This document shows positions 15,368 through 23,883 of a stretch of DNA of 40,687 nt, piece after piece. The stretch is from Planctomycetota bacterium (GTDB lineage: Bacteria > Planctomycetota > UBA1135 > GCA-002686595): the NCBI GenBank assembly GCA_002686595.1, contig NYXZ01000051.1, forward strand, positions 1 through 40,687. The letters are read 5' to 3'. The notes under the pieces were generated by a model. That model ran no database searches. It had not been told where the DNA came from and saw nothing but the letters and a program-made list of their open reading frames with translations. Both the position numbers and the translations under genes were made by a program. Each line of letters starts with the position of its first letter. The first letter of the stretch is position 1.

Positions 15368-17854
15368 TCAACGATCCCGGGCGAAGGCCCGCGTGTGTTC
15401 GATCAGGTTGCGCTGGCGGTTGAGGATGTCCCGCGTCAGGGTCAAGACGGATTGGAAGTTGTCCCACTCCGCCAGGGCCGTGCGCAGGCGTTCGAGGGCG
15501 GCGATACCCGCCCGTTGAGTTTGGCCGGCCACAGCCAGAGTTGACCTGAGGTCGGCGGAGTCCGCGCTGGCGACGGCGGCTTCGAGGGCCGCGACGGATG
15601 TGGGGGCAGCCTCCTCGCTGACGATCAGGGCCAGTTCAGTCAGTTCCACAAGGCGCCCGGCGAATTCCGGTGAACCGTGGCTGCCGGCCCGCAGATCGGT
15701 GGCCAGTTCCCGCCACGGTCCCGGACGGAATTCCCGGCCCGTCGGTTGGCCCGTGGTCCGGTGCCAGGCTTCCATCAGGGAACTGCCTCGCTCGTCAATA
15801 CCTGAATAGAGCACATCCTGGGCAATGGCTGCCAAGTCCCGAGCCAGGGAGCGGGCATCGCCGGCCACCCGGCGGCCGCCGGTGAGGGCCTGCGCCAGGA
15901 ACTCGGCCCTGGCGGAATCCCGGTTGGAGTCACCGGCCGCGGATGCTTCCAGGGAGTTGAGTTGGGTCAGCTTCTCATTCCACAGGCGCACCAGGCCGGT
16001 GGTGGCGAGGCGCGCCTCCGCGAGGCGGTCCTGGACGCGGCGCAGAAATTCATCGGGGCTGGTGATGCGCACGCGCAGGGGAATGCTGGCGCCGCGGCCC
16101 GGGCGGGGCTCGCGATTGTCCGTGGCTTCTGCCGTGAGTAGATAGACCGCGCCCTCCCGCGGCTGGAGCGCGTCCCCCTGACTTCCAGCGTCGTCAACGC
16201 CGTCAGTTCCGGGGGCCCCGTCCCCGTCCCCTGCGACATCAGCGCCGGCCTTTGCCAGAGCAGCTGAACTGAGCAGGGCGCCGGCGCCCCAGGTCAGCTC
16301 CATTCCCTCCATGGGAACGGGGGCGAGGGACTGTCCCGGGCGCTCTGTTCCATCGCTGTCAGTTGGCGCCGCCGACCAGCTGAGCTCTGTCAAGCCGAAG
16401 TCATCGGTGACGCGCAGGAACAACGGCAGGTGGCCACCGGGAACCAACTCAACCTCCGTGCGCCCGGGGAGCAAAAGCGCGATTTCCGGAGCGCGGTCTT
16501 CTAGGACCTCCACGGCAAACAGGCCCGGGTCCGGATCTACCATGCCATCGGGGGCTTTGAGTTCGAAGCGGTAGCGCAGGGCGGAGAGGGCCAGGAACTC
16601 GGCGGAGACGGCGGTCTCGGCTGAGACGGCGGTCTCGGCGGGAGCGTCTGGGCTCGCACTTGGGGCTCCGCCATCCGGTGTCCTACTGCTGGCCAAAGTG
16701 GCGGGAAGCGGCCCGCCATCAGAACGCTTAGGAAAGGGGCTCGGCAGCAACTCCAAACTGTCATCCGCTGGCAGCAGGCGCAGTTGGCCCGTGCTGCCCG
16801 GGGGCGTCAGGCGCGCGTGCACGGTCAGACGCGAACCGGCCAGGACCTCCGTGTCACCGCGAAACAGGAGTTCGGTGGGCAGCCCGCTATAGGCCGGGGG
16901 CTGCACGACCAGGGCCAGGTCCACCACATCCGGGGGGCTGAGGACGGTGAGGGAAACCAGGGGCTGCCCGTCCTGGTCATCGCCGCCGTAGACGCGGAAG
17001 CTGAGATCCTGTTGGACGGCGCGCAATACCGTGGAGAAACGGTCAGCGCCGCCGGAGCCCAGGGTCAGCCTTTCACCGCTGTCGAAAATCAACAGGACTT
17101 CCTCCGGCACCAGTCCGTTGGCGCTGATGTGGACTGGCACATCGGTACCGCGGCTGACACGCAAACTCAGGACGCTGTCAGCAGCAGTGGCAGCTTCCGG
17201 TTCTAATGTCGTTGGAGTCGTTGTGGTCGTTGGCGTGCTTGGGGCCGCTTCCCGTGTCCCGACGGGAATCTCCACCACCAAGTGCGTGCGCTGGGGCCAG
17301 GGGGTCGAGGCACCGAAAAGGCGGTTGGCGAAGATGGTGGCCAGGGCTGGGTTGTGGGAGAAGACCAGGCCCACTACCAAGAGTGAAAGGGTCGCCGTTG
17401 CCAGGCGCAGGCGCGGTCCGCGCCGGTCCAGGACACCGCCTAGCTCCAGTTCCGCCGCCCGCGCCTCGGCTCGCTCGCGCACGCGATAGACCAGTTCCCG
17501 ACCGCGCACATCGCGTCCGGTGCAATCGAGTTCCACCGCACTGACCAGGAGTTGATCCAGGCCCTTGTGGGCGCGCTCCAACAAGACTGCCAAGCCGGCG
17601 GCACCCGGGCGTCGCCGCAGGGGCTGCAGGAGTTCCCGGTAGCAGAGCCAGAGGGGCGCTCCGAGCCAAACGAGGAGGTGCAAGAGACGCACGGGTGCGG
17701 GCACATGCAGGAACCAATCCGCCCAGAAGCAGAAGAGAGTCCAAAGGGCCAGGGTGGTCAGGGCCGAACTCACTCCGTGCAGCCAGATCAATGCGGTTAG
17801 ACGCCTGGAAAGGCGCGCCAACAAGCGGTTCAACTGGGGCGTGGGGGAGGCCAT
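15368..17854 (-). CDS. DUF4175-like membrane protein
   Basis: An 828-residue membrane-anchored protein. The ATG at 17854 (MASPTPQLNRLLARLSRRL) is 1 nt after the TGA of the toroid gene (TGAGATG); the longer TTG frame is less likely. Two or three N-terminal membrane segments (TALIWLHGVSSALTTLALW; VRLLHLLVWLGAPLWLCY) are followed by a cytoplasmic helical stretch and a further one (LATATLSLLVVGLVFSHNP). A large extracytoplasmic part has beta-rich blocks: FANRLFGASTPWPQRTHL, VVQPPAYSGLPTELLFRGD, and FAVEVLEDRAPEIALLLPG with VTDDFGLTELSW. The C-terminal 240 residues are helical. The plan matches DUF4175-type proteins, which have no known biochemical function. Thr-rich and Pro/Ala-rich low-complexity inserts at about 205-225 and 395-430 may be recent expansions. 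Confidence 0.75.
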   Translation of the reverse strand: MASPTPQLNRLLARLSRRLTALIWLHGVSSALTTLALWTLFCFWADWFLHVPAPVRLLHLLVWLGAPLWLCYRELLQPLRRRPGAAGLAVLLERAHKGLDQLLVSAVELDCTGRDVRGRELVYRVRERAEARAAELELGGVLDRRGPRLRLATATLSLLVVGLVFSHNPALATIFANRLFGASTPWPQRTHLVVEIPVGTREAAPSTPTTTTTPTTLEPEAATAADSVLSLRVSRGTDVPVHISANGLVPEEVLLIFDSGERLTLGSGGADRFSTVLRAVQQDLSFRVYGGDDQDGQPLVSLTVLSPPDVVDLALVVQPPAYSGLPTELLFRGDTEVLAGSRLTVHARLTPPGSTGQLRLLPADDSLELLPSPFPKRSDGGPLPATLASSRTPDGGAPSASPDAPAETAVSAETAVSAEFLALSALRYRFELKAPDGMVDPDPGLFAVEVLEDRAPEIALLLPGRTEVELVPGGHLPLFLRVTDDFGLTELSWSAAPTDSDGTERPGQSLAPVPMEGMELTWGAGALLSSAALAKAGADVAGDGDGAPGTDGVDDAGSQGDALQPREGAVYLLTAEATDNREPRPGRGASIPLRVRITSPDEFLRRVQDRLAEARLATTGLVRLWNEKLTQLNSLEASAAGDSNRDSARAEFLAQALTGGRRVAGDARSLARDLAAIAQDVLYSGIDERGSSLMEAWHRTTGQPTGREFRPGPWRELATDLRAGSHGSPEFAGRLVELTELALIVSEEAAPTSVAALEAAVASADSADLRSTLAVAGQTQRAGIAALERLRTALAEWDNFQSVLTLTRDILNRQRNLIEHTRAFARDR

Positions 17855-17855
17855 C

Positions 17856-18992
17856 TCAGCGCTGGAAGATCGGCAGGAAGCCAAAGGGGATTTCGAGGAT
17901 CAGGACGGCGGTGGCCGTGCCATAGGCCGTACCCGGACCCACCTGGTTCGGCCAACTGCCCTCTGGCTCCTGCATTTCCAAGAGCGTCTCGCGCAGTTGC
18001 GTGAAGTAATGGCGCCAGGCGTTGCCGCCTTGGGTGTACATGGCCTGAACGCCGTAGTAGTGGCCGTACCAGAAGAAGTAATGGCCCGAGCGTTTGTGGC
18101 GCGCGTTGAAGCTGTCCAGGTTGCGCGTCAGATAGTCCACGCCCAGGCTAATCAGCTCGTCCGAGTAAATGCCCAGGCCGTTGAGAGCCGTGACGCCGGC
18201 GGAGGTCAGGGCGAAGGAGGTGCGCGAGTGTGAATCCTTTTGGTAGTGGAAGGTGCCGACTTCGCTCGCGCGGCGCAGGCCCATGCTCGGTTTGCCGGTC
18301 ACGGACGAATCGACCACATAGCGCGCGGCGCGGTCCACGCAGGAACGGGGAACCCGGATGCCGATGTTGCGGGCGGCGCGCAGGGCCAGCACCTGGCAGA
18401 CGACAATGGACATGTCGGACTCCGCCGCCAGGGGCGCATATCGCCAGCCGCCTTCGGTGTTCTGGGACTTGACGATGAAGTCCACTGCGCGTTGCAGTTT
18501 CAGGCGCACATCTTCCCGGTGCGTCATGCCGTAGATCTCCGCCAGGAAGAGCGTGGCGAAGGCGTGGCTGTACATGCGCGTGCCGGAGTTCGTGATGTAG
18601 CCGTCCTCTTGCACGCAACCGAGCACATAGTCCAAGGCGCGCTCCACTTCCGCACCGTACTCGCCGCGCCCGGGCAAGTGACCGCCGGCCAAAAAGGCCA
18701 TGCCCGCCAGAGCCGTCACGCCCACATGGTCACGGTTCGCCACGGTGTAGCGGTAGTCGTTGTTCAGTTTGAAACCGATCTTCGAGGCCCATCCACCGCT
18801 GGGGCTCTGGTGGTTGGCGAGCCAGGCCAAGCCGCGTTTCACGGCCGCGGCCTGTTCGGCGGTGACTTGGACGCTTGCGTTGTCCTCCAAGGGCTGGGGA
18901 GTCGCACTGGGCAACGGGCTCGACAGGGATGAGCGGCCCGCCGCCGGCAGGGCGAGGAGGGCGCTCAGGCAAAGTGCGAGGGGCAGTCTCAA
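17856..18992 (-). CDS. secreted alpha/alpha-toroid (squalene-cyclase-like repeat) protein, copy 1
   Basis: A 378-residue exported protein. The start is taken as TTG at 18992, which overlaps the TGA of the preceding gene (TTGA) and places a good signal peptide at the N-terminus (RLPLALCLSALLALPAAG); the longer frame lies wholly inside the previous gene. The repeats include GLAWLANHQSPSGGWAS, ALDYVLGCVQEDGYI, AVDFIVKSQNTEGGWRYAP and LLEMQEPEGSWPNQ, the QxxxGxW-like pattern of terpenoid-cyclase toroids. Aromatic stretches near HYFFWYGHYYGVQAM could line a cavity. No DxDD cyclase motif is visible, so catalysis is not claimed. The C-terminus GFLPIFQR matches that of the protein at 9983-11146. The next gene starts 1 nt after its stop. 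Confidence 0.85.
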   Translation of the reverse strand: MRLPLALCLSALLALPAAGRSSLSSPLPSATPQPLEDNASVQVTAEQAAAVKRGLAWLANHQSPSGGWASKIGFKLNNDYRYTVANRDHVGVTALAGMAFLAGGHLPGRGEYGAEVERALDYVLGCVQEDGYITNSGTRMYSHAFATLFLAEIYGMTHREDVRLKLQRAVDFIVKSQNTEGGWRYAPLAAESDMSIVVCQVLALRAARNIGIRVPRSCVDRAARYVVDSSVTGKPSMGLRRASEVGTFHYQKDSHSRTSFALTSAGVTALNGLGIYSDELISLGVDYLTRNLDSFNARHKRSGHYFFWYGHYYGVQAMYTQGGNAWRHYFTQLRETLLEMQEPEGSWPNQVGPGTAYGTATAVLILEIPFGFLPIFQR

Positions 18993-21900
18993 CGGATCAA
19001 CTCCAGGGCGTCGCGGCCGCGCAGCAGCAACCAGCCACCGTTGGGGATGAGGTCCAGGTATTCGGAGGTGCCCTGGCCTTCGGACAACTCCCGCTGGGCC
19101 AGGGCGCGGCCGGTGGAGCGCTCGAGCAGCGCCAGGAAAGTGTGCGCCCGGGGGCGCAAGCTCTGGCGCGGCCATTCTGTCCAGCTGAAGGCCACGGCGT
19201 TGTCGAAGAGGGCTGGTTCGGGCATGGAACGAGTGTACAACTCGCCCAGGCGCAGGGGCATGTTGCTTGTCCAGCGCACGCCATGGGGCAGGTGCACGGC
19301 GCGCAGGCGGAGCTGTGCGCGTCCCGCCGGTGAGCTGCGCAGGAAGAGGTAGGGGGCAGCGAGTTGAATGCGTCGGGCCTTGCCCACGCCCACGGGCTGT
19401 TCGTCTTCGGCGATCTCCAAACGGCCGACGCGGGCCGTGGCGCCGATACCCGTGTCCAGCTGCAAGAGGAGGCCCGGAGGCGTGTCAGCCAAACCGGCTG
19501 CGCCGCGCGCCGCGCGCCCCCCGGTTGTGTTCTTCGAGCTTCGTCCACGGCTGCGCAGCAGGAGGAAGTGCTGGTCGCCGTAGCTCAGGACGGCGTGCAG
19601 TTCGCGCCCCGAGCCGTCATCGCCAAAGCGTTGTTCCCAGGCCAGCTCCCCGCTGTTCAGGTCAAAGGCCCGGATGTGGTTGCGCTCGGGGCGACTGCTT
19701 TCGAGGAAGTTGGGTAGGAACAGGCGTTGGCCCTCGATCCAGGCGGCGGCCCGCGAGGACCCCAGCACCGGGCCGATTTGCAGGTGGGCCAGGAGGCCGC
19801 CGGTGAAGAGATCCAGGGACATGGCTGTTTGGCCTGGATTGCGCGGCAGGACCAGGACTTGGCGCGCACCGGCGAGGGGCTCGCTGGCAAATCCACTGGC
19901 GGGCAGTTGGCGTTCCCAAAGAGGTAGGCCGCCGTGGGCGTCGAAGGCCAGCAGGCGCGCGGTGCCGGTTTGCTCGCGCAGGCCGCAGACCAGGATGCCG
20001 GAGGCCAGGGCCAGGCCGCTGACATAGCCATCCGGCTCCACATCCCATAATTGCTCGGCGTTGGCCGCGTCGATGGCCACCAGACGTTTGGTGGTCGCCA
20101 GATACAGACGACCATGCGCACTGGCCAAGCGACCGGTCCAACTGGCGGGCAGTTCTCCTCTCCCGTAATCGACCTGCCAGACCTCTTCGCCGGAGCTGCT
20201 CCATAGCACAAGCTTGCTGCGATTGGCCATCAACCGTCCGCCATCCGGGAACACAGGCCCCAGGTCCTCCCAGCTTCCGCCCTGGCTTTTCAAGGTGCTG
20301 AGCTCCGGCCCGAGGGTGCCGGAGCTGGGGACTGGGGGAACCTCCGTGCTCGTCAAGCGCCGACCTTCCTGGGCCCCTATCCAGGCGTCCCGCAGGACCC
20401 CGTTGCCCAGGTCTCCCAGCATGCGCGCCAGGGCCCGGAACTGATCCAGTTGCAGGGCACTGGGGCTGGCCGGGGAAAAGTCCGACGGCAGTCCGCCCAG
20501 GATGGTGGCGGCGGCCAGGCGCGGATCACCGGACTCCAAGGCCCAGGTGAACAGGTCGCGCTGGGCGTCTTCCGCCGCCGTCGTGTGGGGGTAGAGCTGG
20601 CGCAGGTCCGTCAGAGCCTGCCGCTGATGGCTGGCCCGGGCCTCCGCCAGGGCGTCCGCGGCCCGCCGCTGGTAGAGCTGGTGCGCGTCCTCGGCGCCGA
20701 GGGGCAGGACGAGCCCGATGCGCTCGGCTGCCCAGTCTGCAATGGTCGGCGTTCCCCGGGGACCTGGTGCGAGTTGGCCGTGGTCAGCTATCAGGCTGTG
20801 CAGGTCGGCCAGGTGCGGCCCCCAATCCCGGCGCTCAAGGGCCAGGCGGGCGCGGGCCAAGCGGGCCCAGGCCGCGACCTCGACCTCGAAGGTGGGCAGC
20901 TCCTCGCCAGTGCCGCCAGCGCTCCGGGCGTCGGCGTCGGATGCAGCGCCATCCCGGGAGCTGCCCAGGGCCGCCAGGCCGAGCTCGCCCGGGCGCGGGC
21001 GCAGGTCCCAGGGCGCCGCGACCTGCCCGGGAGCGGAATCCACCGGCGGCAGGAAGCAGGTGAGTGACAAGAGCGGCACGCGGCGCTCCAACTCGTCCAA
21101 GAGGGCCAGTTCGACGGCCTGTTCCGTTCCATCGTCCAGCAGCAGAAGTTCCACCAGGGTGTCGCGCAGGAGTTCCGGTGACTCGGCCAGCAGGGCGGGA
21201 GCCGTGGCCAGGGCGGCGGCCCGGGTCAAGAGGGCCAGGGCAGCTGCCCGATCCCCGAGTTCGGAACGCATCCGGGCGCAACTGCGCAAGATGATCTGCA
21301 AGTCGCCCAAGAGGCCGCTGTCCACCACGCTGTCCTCGGACCGCGCCAGGGGCGCCAAGGTGTTGCGGGCGCGCTCCAGGTAGCTGTCGGCGTCGGTGGC
21401 ATTCCCCGCGTGCCACAGGGATCGGCCGCGCACCAGGTACAGAGCCGCCAGGTCGCGGGCAGCGGAAACTGACGCGGGATTCGCTTCCCAGGTGCCCTCC
21501 GCCCGGCTCAGCAGGGTGCTCCATTCGAAGCTGGCGGAGAGCTGCTTGGATGTCAGGTGATAGAGGGCGCCGCCGCTGAGCAACACATTGCCCCCGGGGG
21601 GGGAGTTCCAACTAGTCGGATGGTCGCGGCGTCGGCCGCTCTGGCGGTCCACCTCCAGACGCCGGTCGTAGGAAGGGATCAAAACCGTTTCCCGGGCCAA
21701 CAGTGCCCGCGGGCGTCCGCGGTTGCCTCCATCGGCATCGACCACCCAGCGCGCCGCGGTCGGCGGTCCGGCAGCCAGGCCGGCGCCGCCCCGGGGCGCG
21801 GCCAGGGCGGCTACCAGGTGCCCCCCGAGATAGACGCTGTCGTGGTCCGCGCCGAGGAGCACATCCAGGCCTTGTCGGCGGCTGCTGGAGTCGTTGCCGG

Positions 21901-23875
21901 CCCAGGTCATGGCCTCCAGCGCGCCGTGGTCCAGGGACCACAGGGGCTGCCCGCTGACGAGGTCCAGGGCAAGCAACTCGCGGCTGTCGGCGGGCGTGGC
22001 CAGGAGCACGCCGTCGGCGCACACCGGCGGCGCGTTGAGCCACACCTCCCGGCGCCAAACCGGAGTCCAGCCGTGGGTCTGGGGCAGGGGCATCTGGTCG
22101 TAGAGGAACTCCCACAGAAGTTCGCCGCTGAAGAGATCGACGGCCGCCAGGGAGCCGAGCTGGGTCAGCACGCACACCACATCTCCCTCCACGCGCACCG
22201 GCGGCGCGGAGAACTCCTGGGTCGGACGGCCGAACATGTTGAGTTCCCGTTGGCCGGTGATCAGGGGCACGGACCACAGGCGCTCGCCGCTCCAGAGGTC
22301 GAAGCAAGCCAGGTGGAAATCGATGCGGCCCTGGTAGCGACACATGGGCACCAGCACGCGGCCGGCGGCGATGACCGGCGAACCGCAGACGCGCATGCGC
22401 TCGGTGAAGCTGCCGCCTTCCCCATCCCAAAGCGGCGGCGGGCGGTGGTCCCACAAGGGCGCGCCGCTCGTCAGGTCATAGGCGAACAGGCGGCGGTCTG
22501 GCAGAACGCGCACGATGTCCGAATCCCCGTAGGTGCTTTTGCGCACGGCGGAGACGGGAATCTGGAGCGCGGCCAGCGCCACACCGGAGCCGACGGCGGG
22601 AGCGATCACGGCTGTCTTCTGATCGATGCCGTCGAAGAATTCTTTGATGCGTTCACCGGAGAGGGCATCCCAACCGGGCACCAATCCGCCGTCCCAACGT
22701 CGCCGGCCGCTGAGGGCGTCGACGGCGATGAGTTGCAGGGAGGTGGAAACGAGCAGTGTGTCACCGGCGAGCACCGGGTAGAGCTGGCCACCGGCGGCGG
22801 TTTTGAAGGGATGGGCCGGCAGCACGAAGGGCTCGGTCCAGCCCCCGGACTCCCGCCGCGGGGCCGGGTCGGCGCCCTCGACGAGTCCGTCCCGGGAGCC
22901 GGCCAGACGGAAGCTGCCCATGGCGCGCTCACGAGAACTCCGACCCGGGCCTCTTACATCACCCGGGCCTTTTACATCAAAGGTGGAGCCGGCATCACCG
23001 GTGTTGCCCGCCTCAGGGGACGCACTCGTCCCGTCGCTGCGTTGGGCCGCGGAATCAGCGGCGGCCATTTGCGTCGCGCTCCCGGCTCCCAGTCGCCGGC
23101 GAGCTCCCACGGCGCGTTCCGGTGAGTGCCGACCGTAGCGTTCCAGGGCTTCCTCCCAGGCATCCCCGGCGTCCGGTTGCCGGTTGTCCCCGCTGTCACG
23201 GCTGTCACGCCCATGCTGGGCAGCTCCGGGAACGGTGCCCGGTGCTCCGCCATTGCCGCGCACCACGGCGCGTCCCCAAGCCCGGCGCGCGGCGAGGTGA
23301 TGGCCCTGTTCCCATTCCATGTCTCCCAGGGACCAGAGGGCCTCTTCCGCGGCGCCGCTAATGGGCCAACGGCGGGCCACTTCCGCCAGGGCGCCCCGTT
23401 GGCCCCTTGCGCGGGCTTCCTTCAAGGCGCGGCGCGCAGCGGCCCCGAAGCGTTTCTCGTAGAGCTCCCGCGCGACCCTGGGTAGCGTAGCCAGGCGCGC
23501 GGCGGCGCGGCGCGGAGCACCTCGGTAAAGGGCTGGCTCCGAGCTCCCACCGGCCTGCGCCGTGGCCGCCAAAACGGCTCCCCGATGCTCTTCGATCAGA
23601 CCTTGCAAGCTCTCCAGGGCTTCGCTCCAACGGGCGGCGGCGATGTGCTCCTCGGCTGCATCCCAGGCGGCTGCGGAAGAACGGGTGTCGTGGATGGAAA
23701 AGCTGCGCACGGCGTTTTCCTGGGGCGTCGCCGCGGCCGCGCTTGAGAGCGTGCCGCAGACCAAGAGACCGCCCAGGAGCAGGTCGTGGGGGAGCATTCC
23801 CCAGGGCCGCGTCAGCGGGACGCGCCCGGCGCTGGCTCCTTGGTCCTGACCCCGTTTTAGCTCTCTGGAAGCCAT
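18989..23875 (-). CDS. giant exported double PQQ-like beta-propeller protein
   Basis: A 1628-residue protein. The ATG at 23875 has GGAGAG a few bases upstream, in the 8-bp gap after the previous stop; a second ATG at residue 27 is an alternative. A signal sequence follows (LLLGGLLVCGTLSSAAAA). Residues about 50-160 are helical, TPR-like. A low-complexity acidic/Gly stretch runs to about 330. Residues about 355-780 form a first quinoprotein-like propeller (LQLIAVDALSGRRRW, FDLWSGERLWSVPL, VDLFSGELLWEF). Residues about 790-1190 are helical with a TPR-like part (ALYLVRGRSLWHAGNATDAD). Residues about 1200-1628 form a second propeller (LVAIDAANAEQLWDVEPDG, FDLNSGELAWEQRFG). AxDxxSGxxxW blades are those of PQQ-dependent enzymes and BamB. 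No PQQ-site residues are recognised, so a scaffold or protein-binding role is inferred. Confidence 0.82.
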   Translation of the reverse strand: MASRELKRGQDQGASAGRVPLTRPWGMLPHDLLLGGLLVCGTLSSAAAATPQENAVRSFSIHDTRSSAAAWDAAEEHIAAARWSEALESLQGLIEEHRGAVLAATAQAGGSSEPALYRGAPRRAAARLATLPRVARELYEKRFGAAARRALKEARARGQRGALAEVARRWPISGAAEEALWSLGDMEWEQGHHLAARRAWGRAVVRGNGGAPGTVPGAAQHGRDSRDSGDNRQPDAGDAWEEALERYGRHSPERAVGARRRLGAGSATQMAAADSAAQRSDGTSASPEAGNTGDAGSTFDVKGPGDVRGPGRSSRERAMGSFRLAGSRDGLVEGADPAPRRESGGWTEPFVLPAHPFKTAAGGQLYPVLAGDTLLVSTSLQLIAVDALSGRRRWDGGLVPGWDALSGERIKEFFDGIDQKTAVIAPAVGSGVALAALQIPVSAVRKSTYGDSDIVRVLPDRRLFAYDLTSGAPLWDHRPPPLWDGEGGSFTERMRVCGSPVIAAGRVLVPMCRYQGRIDFHLACFDLWSGERLWSVPLITGQRELNMFGRPTQEFSAPPVRVEGDVVCVLTQLGSLAAVDLFSGELLWEFLYDQMPLPQTHGWTPVWRREVWLNAPPVCADGVLLATPADSRELLALDLVSGQPLWSLDHGALEAMTWAGNDSSSRRQGLDVLLGADHDSVYLGGHLVAALAAPRGGAGLAAGPPTAARWVVDADGGNRGRPRALLARETVLIPSYDRRLEVDRQSGRRRDHPTSWNSPPGGNVLLSGGALYHLTSKQLSASFEWSTLLSRAEGTWEANPASVSAARDLAALYLVRGRSLWHAGNATDADSYLERARNTLAPLARSEDSVVDSGLLGDLQIILRSCARMRSELGDRAAALALLTRAAALATAPALLAESPELLRDTLVELLLLDDGTEQAVELALLDELERRVPLLSLTCFLPPVDSAPGQVAAPWDLRPRPGELGLAALGSSRDGAASDADARSAGGTGEELPTFEVEVAAWARLARARLALERRDWGPHLADLHSLIADHGQLAPGPRGTPTIADWAAERIGLVLPLGAEDAHQLYQRRAADALAEARASHQRQALTDLRQLYPHTTAAEDAQRDLFTWALESGDPRLAAATILGGLPSDFSPASPSALQLDQFRALARMLGDLGNGVLRDAWIGAQEGRRLTSTEVPPVPSSGTLGPELSTLKSQGGSWEDLGPVFPDGGRLMANRSKLVLWSSSGEEVWQVDYGRGELPASWTGRLASAHGRLYLATTKRLVAIDAANAEQLWDVEPDGYVSGLALASGILVCGLREQTGTARLLAFDAHGGLPLWERQLPASGFASEPLAGARQVLVLPRNPGQTAMSLDLFTGGLLAHLQIGPVLGSSRAAAWIEGQRLFLPNFLESSRPERNHIRAFDLNSGELAWEQRFGDDGSGRELHAVLSYGDQHFLLLRSRGRSSKNTTGGRAARGAAGLADTPPGLLLQLDTGIGATARVGRLEIAEDEQPVGVGKARRIQLAAPYLFLRSSPAGRAQLRLRAVHLPHGVRWTSNMPLRLGELYTRSMPEPALFDNAVAFSWTEWPRQSLRPRAHTFLALLERSTGRALAQRELSEGQGTSEYLDLIPNGGWLLLRGRDALELIR

Positions 23876-23883
23876 GGACTCTC

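Noticed and set aside
21557-23125. 522-codon plus-strand frame opposite the giant propeller gene
   Set aside because: The translation is Gly/His/Val/Gln-rich without motifs, and the minus-strand propeller blades are clear over the same bases.
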